A stretch of DNA of 64,000 bases, from NCBI GenBank assembly GCA_040219575.1, contig JAVJSD010000054.1:55523-119522 (forward strand), read 5' to 3'. The position numbers and the translations under genes are program-made. Below are positions 60,423 to 64,000 of this stretch, piece by piece. Within the stretch, counting starts at the first letter, position 1; every line of letters starts with the position of its first letter. The DNA comes from JAVJSD01 sp040219575. GTDB taxonomy: Bacteria > Planctomycetota > Planctomycetia > Pirellulales > Pirellulaceae. The notes beneath the pieces are model-generated. The model searched no databases and was not told the origin of the DNA. It was given only the letters and a program-made list of their open reading frames with translations.

Positions 60423-62699
60423 ATGAGCGAACAGGCTCAATACTCCACCAACGGAAACAAACCGTACAAAGTGATCGGCACGCGCCCCATTCGGCACGAC
60501 GGCGCCGACAAGGTGACCGGCAAGGCGATCTATACGTCGGATGTCCGGCTGACCGGCATGGCCCACGCCTGCTTGCTCCGCAGTCCGCACGCCCATGCAC
60601 GCATCAAGTCGATCGACACGTCGGCCGCCGAGGCGACGCCGGGGGTGCTGGCCGTCGCGACCGCCGCCGACCTGCCCGATCTTTCCGACAAGATCGCGAA
60701 TCTGGGCGAAGGCGCCGTGAAGCTCTCCGACCTGGGAGCGAATTGCCTGGCGCACGACAAGGCCCTGTATAAGGGACACGCCGTGGCGGCGGTGGCGGCG
60801 GTCGACGCCAACACCGCGGAAGAGGCGGCGCGAAAGATCGTCGTCGAGTACGAGCCGCTGCCGGCGGTCACCCGGGTGCTGGACGCCATGCGCGACGACG
60901 CTCCCATCCTGCACGATCATCTGCGGACCGACGAACTCGGCGTCAAGGGCGACAAGCCGACCAACATCGCCACGCACTTGCACTTCGAAAAGGGCGAACC
61001 CGCCAAAGGCTTCGCCGAGGCGGATGTCATCGTCGAACACGAATTCCACACCGCTACCGTGCATCAAGGCTACATCGAGCCGCACGTCACGGCGGCCGAG
61101 TGGAATGAAGACGGACACGTCACCGTCTGGGCCTCCACGCAGGGTTCGTTCACCTGCCGGCAACAGACGGCCGAGGTGCTGCAGATCCCGCTGTCGCAGG
61201 TAACCGTGATTCCCTGCGAAATCGGCGGCGGATTCGGCGGCAAGATCGCCGTCTACATCGAACCGGTCGCCGCGCTGCTCAGCCGTAAGTGCGGCCGGCC
61301 GGTGAAGATCGCCATGCAGCGCGACGACGTGTTCGAAGGAACCGGCCCCACCCCGGGGAGTTTCTCACGCGTCAAGATCGGCGCCAAAAAGGACGGCACG
61401 CTGGTGGCCGGCGAGGCCTGGATCGCTTTCGAGGCGGGCGCCTACGCCGGCAGCGCCATCGGCCCCGGTTGCATGTGCGTGTTCAGTTGCTACGACCTGC
61501 CAAACGCGGTGGTCGACGGCTACGACGTGGTCGTCAACAAGCCCTCGTCGCAGGCCTACCGGGCGCCCGGCGCCACGCAGGTGGCGTTCGCCGCCGAGCA
61601 GGTGATCGACGAAATCGCCGAAAAGCTGGGCCTCGATCCGATCGAAATACGCCTGAAGAACGCGGCGAAAGAAGGTACGCGGCGCGTCGATGGTCCCGTT
61701 TATCCGCGCGTCGGCCTGGTCGAAGTGCTGGAGGCGGCCCAGGCCAGCGACCACTGGAACACTCCGCTGGAAGGCCCGAATCGCGGCCGCGGGTTCGCCG
61801 CCGGCTTCTGGTTCAACATTGGACTGAAGTCGAGCGCCACGGTGAACGTCAACGCCGACGGCACGGTGAATCTGATCGAAGGCTCGACCGACATCGGCGG
61901 CAGCCGCGCCAGCCTGGCGATGCAACTCGCCGAAACGCTGGGACTCGCCGCCGAAGATGTGCACCCGCACGTGGTCGATACCGACAGCATCGGCTATACC
62001 GACGTCACCGGCGGCAGCCGCGTCACGTTCGCCACCGGCCTGGCCGTCTATCACGCCGGGCTCGACGTCGCGCAGCAAATGGCGGCCCGCGCCGCGGAGT
62101 TGTGGGAGTGCTCGCCCGCGGACGTGAAATTCGAAGACGGCGTGTTCCAGGGCGCCGGCAAGTCGATCGGCTTCAAGCAGTTGGCCGGCAAGTTGCTCGC
62201 CGAAGGCGAGGCGATCATCGGCCGGGCGACGGTGGCGCCGGAAGGATCGACCAACGCTTTCGGCGCGCACATCGTCGACGTGGAGGTCGATCCCGAAACC
62301 GGCAAGGTGACGATCCTCCGCTACACGTCGATTCAGGACGCCGGCAAAGCGATTCACCCGAGTTACGTGGAAGGGCAGATGCAAGGCGGCGCGGTGCAGG
62401 GCATCGGTTGGGCGCTGAACGAAGAGTACTTCATGGACGACGCCGGCACGATGCGCAACGCCAGCTTCCTCGACTACCGCATGCCCACTTCGCTCGACGT
62501 GCCGATGATCGATTGCATCATCGTCGAGGTGCCCAACCCGGCGCATCCCTACGGCGTGCGGGGCGTCGGCGAGACGCCGATCGTAGCCCCGCCGGCCGCC
62601 ATCGCCAACGCCATTCACGCGGCGACCGGCGTGCGGATGCTGGAGTTGCCCATGAGCCCGCCCAAGCTGTGGAAGCAACTTTCGCTGCAGGCGAAATAG
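60423..62699 (+). CDS. Xanthine dehydrogenase family molybdopterin-binding subunit
   Basis: 758 aa. Molybdenum hydroxylase large subunit: N-terminal a/b hammerhead (RPIRHDGADKVTGKAIYTSDV ... HARIKSIDTSAAEATPGV), then the Mo-cofactor domain with GGGFGGK at 268-274, QAYRAPGATQVAFAAEQ and the active-site glutamate in RGVGETPIVAPPAA near the C-terminus. Start at MSEQAQYS; a slightly longer frame adds 15 residues with no match. It normally works with a 2Fe-2S subunit and a FAD subunit, neither of which is in the window (beyond the gene is a divergent unrelated gene). The substrate is probably an aldehyde or N-heterocycle. Cytoplasmic, no Tat signal. Confidence 0.93.
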   Translation: MSEQAQYSTNGNKPYKVIGTRPIRHDGADKVTGKAIYTSDVRLTGMAHACLLRSPHAHARIKSIDTSAAEATPGVLAVATAADLPDLSDKIANLGEGAVKLSDLGANCLAHDKALYKGHAVAAVAAVDANTAEEAARKIVVEYEPLPAVTRVLDAMRDDAPILHDHLRTDELGVKGDKPTNIATHLHFEKGEPAKGFAEADVIVEHEFHTATVHQGYIEPHVTAAEWNEDGHVTVWASTQGSFTCRQQTAEVLQIPLSQVTVIPCEIGGGFGGKIAVYIEPVAALLSRKCGRPVKIAMQRDDVFEGTGPTPGSFSRVKIGAKKDGTLVAGEAWIAFEAGAYAGSAIGPGCMCVFSCYDLPNAVVDGYDVVVNKPSSQAYRAPGATQVAFAAEQVIDEIAEKLGLDPIEIRLKNAAKEGTRRVDGPVYPRVGLVEVLEAAQASDHWNTPLEGPNRGRGFAAGFWFNIGLKSSATVNVNADGTVNLIEGSTDIGGSRASLAMQLAETLGLAAEDVHPHVVDTDSIGYTDVTGGSRVTFATGLAVYHAGLDVAQQMAARAAELWECSPADVKFEDGVFQGAGKSIGFKQLAGKLLAEGEAIIGRATVAPEGSTNAFGAHIVDVEVDPETGKVTILRYTSIQDAGKAIHPSYVEGQMQGGAVQGIGWALNEEYFMDDAGTMRNASFLDYRMPTSLDVPMIDCIIVEVPNPAHPYGVRGVGETPIVAPPAAIANAIHAATGVRMLELPMSPPKLWKQLSLQAK

Positions 62700-62936
62700 A
62701 TACCTGGGCGCACCGAGGTGAATCTGCCGTACGACGGACGTCCGCGTCCGTCGTTTCTTTTGAGCAGGGCGTCCTCATCGCGCGTCGCCGATACGAGCGT
62801 CGCCGATACGAGCACGACGCGCGAGCGAGCGGGAACAAGCCGGCGGTGCTCAAGCTGGACGAAAACGGGGCGCCGGCCTGAACGCGGCGACGTCCGCCAG
62901 CGCGTCGCCGGAACGCCCGGCGGTTGTTCCGGCCTT
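62700..62936. other. Intergenic region, nothing supported
   Basis: 237 bp between convergent genes. Contains the direct repeat CGCCGATACGAG (near 62789 and 62801). No gene or terminator recognised. Confidence 0.4.
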
Positions 62937-63476
62937 CTACAGTTGGCTTTTTGCCGTTTCCAGCCCCTGCAGCACGGGCAATCCCTGCATCAGGTCGGTG
63001 ACGTCGAACCAGTAGTTGCCGCCGTCGCCACAAGCCACGACGTCGTAACGGCGGCCGCGGTGCTCGTGCAGGGCCTGCCGGACCGGCCGCAGACCGCGAA
63101 AACCGAGGATGTCCTGCGCGTCGCTGGTGTAGGTCAGCAGATAGGGGAACATCCGGCTGCCGTCGCCCGTGGCGAGCAGTCCCCGCAGACAGCAGCAGGC
63201 CGCGAACTGCTCCACTTCGGCGTCCTCCTCGTCCCCCAGCGCTTCGGCCAGTTGGGCAGCCAACTGGTGATATCGCGGGCTGAGCGCCCAGTCGGGCGAC
63301 ATCTCCTCGAGTTGGGCCGACGCCTCCGCGTGGTGTCGCTGGCCGCAGAGCGAAGCCGCGACGTGCAATGACAACATCGACGGCTGGAAGTCGGGCAACG
63401 CCAGAATTGCGCCACGCACGCGACGATAGTTCGCCGCGGTGGGCTCCTCCAGAAACGCCTGGTAGTGCTGTTGCAT
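62937..63476 (-). CDS. Conserved-looking hypothetical protein
   Basis: 179 aa, not assigned to a family I recognise. Starts MQQHYQAFLEEPTAANYRRVRGAI; alpha-helical with heptad-like pattern to about 110 (TPR-like pairs), then ATGDGSRMFPYLLTYTSDAQDILGFRGLRPVRQALHEHRGRRYDVVACGDGGNYWFDVTDLM. No signal peptide or membrane helix. Third-codon GC bias is like that of true genes around it, which supports coding. The composition, with several helices and a mixed C-terminal sheet, hints at a small protein-interaction module. Function unknown. Confidence 0.7.
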   Translation of the reverse strand: MQQHYQAFLEEPTAANYRRVRGAILALPDFQPSMLSLHVAASLCGQRHHAEASAQLEEMSPDWALSPRYHQLAAQLAEALGDEEDAEVEQFAACCCLRGLLATGDGSRMFPYLLTYTSDAQDILGFRGLRPVRQALHEHRGRRYDVVACGDGGNYWFDVTDLMQGLPVLQGLETAKSQL

Positions 63477-64000
63477 GTTCTTGTTCGCTATCACGCACTC
63501 GTGTTGGCGCACCCAGTTGTGTCGCCAACGCGCTGCAAACGACTTGCTTCAATTAAGACTAATCAACGCTGTAGAGCATTGACAACCTCTTTCGCAAGTT
63601 TTTTTCTGTCGACGCGTGTGAGCGATGCGTCGTCGACGAAGCGACTTGAACGACGACGCGCGATGGTTCGTCGACGATGAATCGCGCGCGAAGCGCCGCT
63701 TGGAAACTACGCGCATCCAGAGAGCGGCTCGATGTTGATTCGTTGATCGACGCCTTCGGCGCCAAGTTCGATTAGCCGCAAGCCCAACGGGCTGCGCGGG
63801 AGTTGACGCTGCGGCGGAGTTGAGCATGACGCCACGAGAGATCACCGCACGAACGTCCTGCGTCGCGCAGCCCGTTGGGCTTGCGGTTAAACTTGTTTTC
63901 CGCAACCTAAAGTTTTTCCAAAATTGCTCTTGCGCCATTCCGCCAGACTCGCCATCTTAGCGGCATGACGCAAATCTGGTACGGACGCCAAACGAACGCC
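63477..64000. other. Right-end intergenic region, repeat rich
   Basis: 524 bp. A stretch rich in GTCGACG and CGCGCG motifs (about 63612-63700), and a 23-bp perfect inverted repeat (63776-63798 / 63864-63886). A 129-codon frame across it on the minus strand is Arg-rich and not supported. The promoter of the 62937 gene should lie in the AT-richer part near 63545-63600. Confidence 0.5.
63776..63886. repeat. 23-bp perfect inverted repeat, 65-bp spacer
   Basis: Arms 63776-63798 and 63864-63886, core CCCAACGGGCTGCGCG; each arm also contains the small palindrome GCCCAACGGGC. Perfect match over 23 bp. Confidence 0.85.

Noticed and set aside
63549..63938. 129-codon frame at the right end
   Set aside because: Runs through the long inverted repeat; Arg/Ser-rich, no domain.
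1..64000. tRNA or rRNA genes
   Set aside because: No cloverleaf-like segment with a TTCGANNC T-loop at the correct spacing, nor rRNA core sequence, was found by eye.

Overview
The window is 64 kb of GC-rich DNA that looks like a planctomycete chromosome, probably a Pirellulales-type organism. That assignment is inferred from marker families: a DUF1549/DUF1553 plus DUF1501 pair, Tat-exported Gfo/Idh/MocA oxidoreductases, sulfatases, a VCBS-repeat protein fused to a PVC-type dehydrogenase propeller, a J-like/WD40 membrane protein, and a lone mraZ. No rRNA, tRNA, CRISPR array, prophage or complete insertion sequence was seen. Coding density is ordinary. Because of the high GC, most real genes carry long spurious antisense frames, which were discarded.

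Layout. 1-10 kb: the N-terminal part of a VCBS/dehydrogenase protein, a cytochrome P450, a J-like/WD40 protein, rlmN, a MetE-C-like zinc methyltransferase and a PIG-L deacetylase. 10-19 kb: a signalling block with a REC-degenerate GGDEF-CBS protein divergent from an FHA-degenerate EAL protein, which is followed 18 bp later by a Ser/Thr kinase fused to a tubulin-like domain; then typA. 19-32 kb: a sulfatase, bshB1, a CheY-like regulator, an overlapping tetR-MFP-RND efflux operon with palindromic operator candidates upstream, DUF1549/DUF1501, and an OmpH/Skp-like periplasmic protein.

32.6-41.6 kb: the most unusual region. Three very large ClpA/ClpB-like AAA+ ATPases (1106, 1113 and 756 aa) lie in tandem with overlapping stop/start codons. 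All keep an apparently complete D2 ATPase ring. All have a D1 ring with an intact Walker A but an altered Walker B acidic pair. They share a non-Clp N-terminal domain, and the first two end in a segment that resembles the PCRF domain of class I peptide-chain release factors without a GGQ motif.

42-64 kb: two small lower-GC accessory genes (DUF1877; membrane protein with a zinc ribbon), two Gfo/Idh/MocA oxidoreductases, purA, the uppS-cdsA lipid pair, a gluzincin-like protease, bioB, mraZ, an SGNH hydrolase, an nfeD protease-nfeD-floA membrane-microdomain operon, a lone molybdopterin-binding hydroxylase subunit, and an unrecognised gene at the right end.

Intergenic DNA is rich in short repeats: GTAG-headed REP hairpins (at least eight copies), heptanucleotide microsatellites of three different units, and several other palindrome families. 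No insertion sequence or REP-associated transposase gene is present in the window to account for them.
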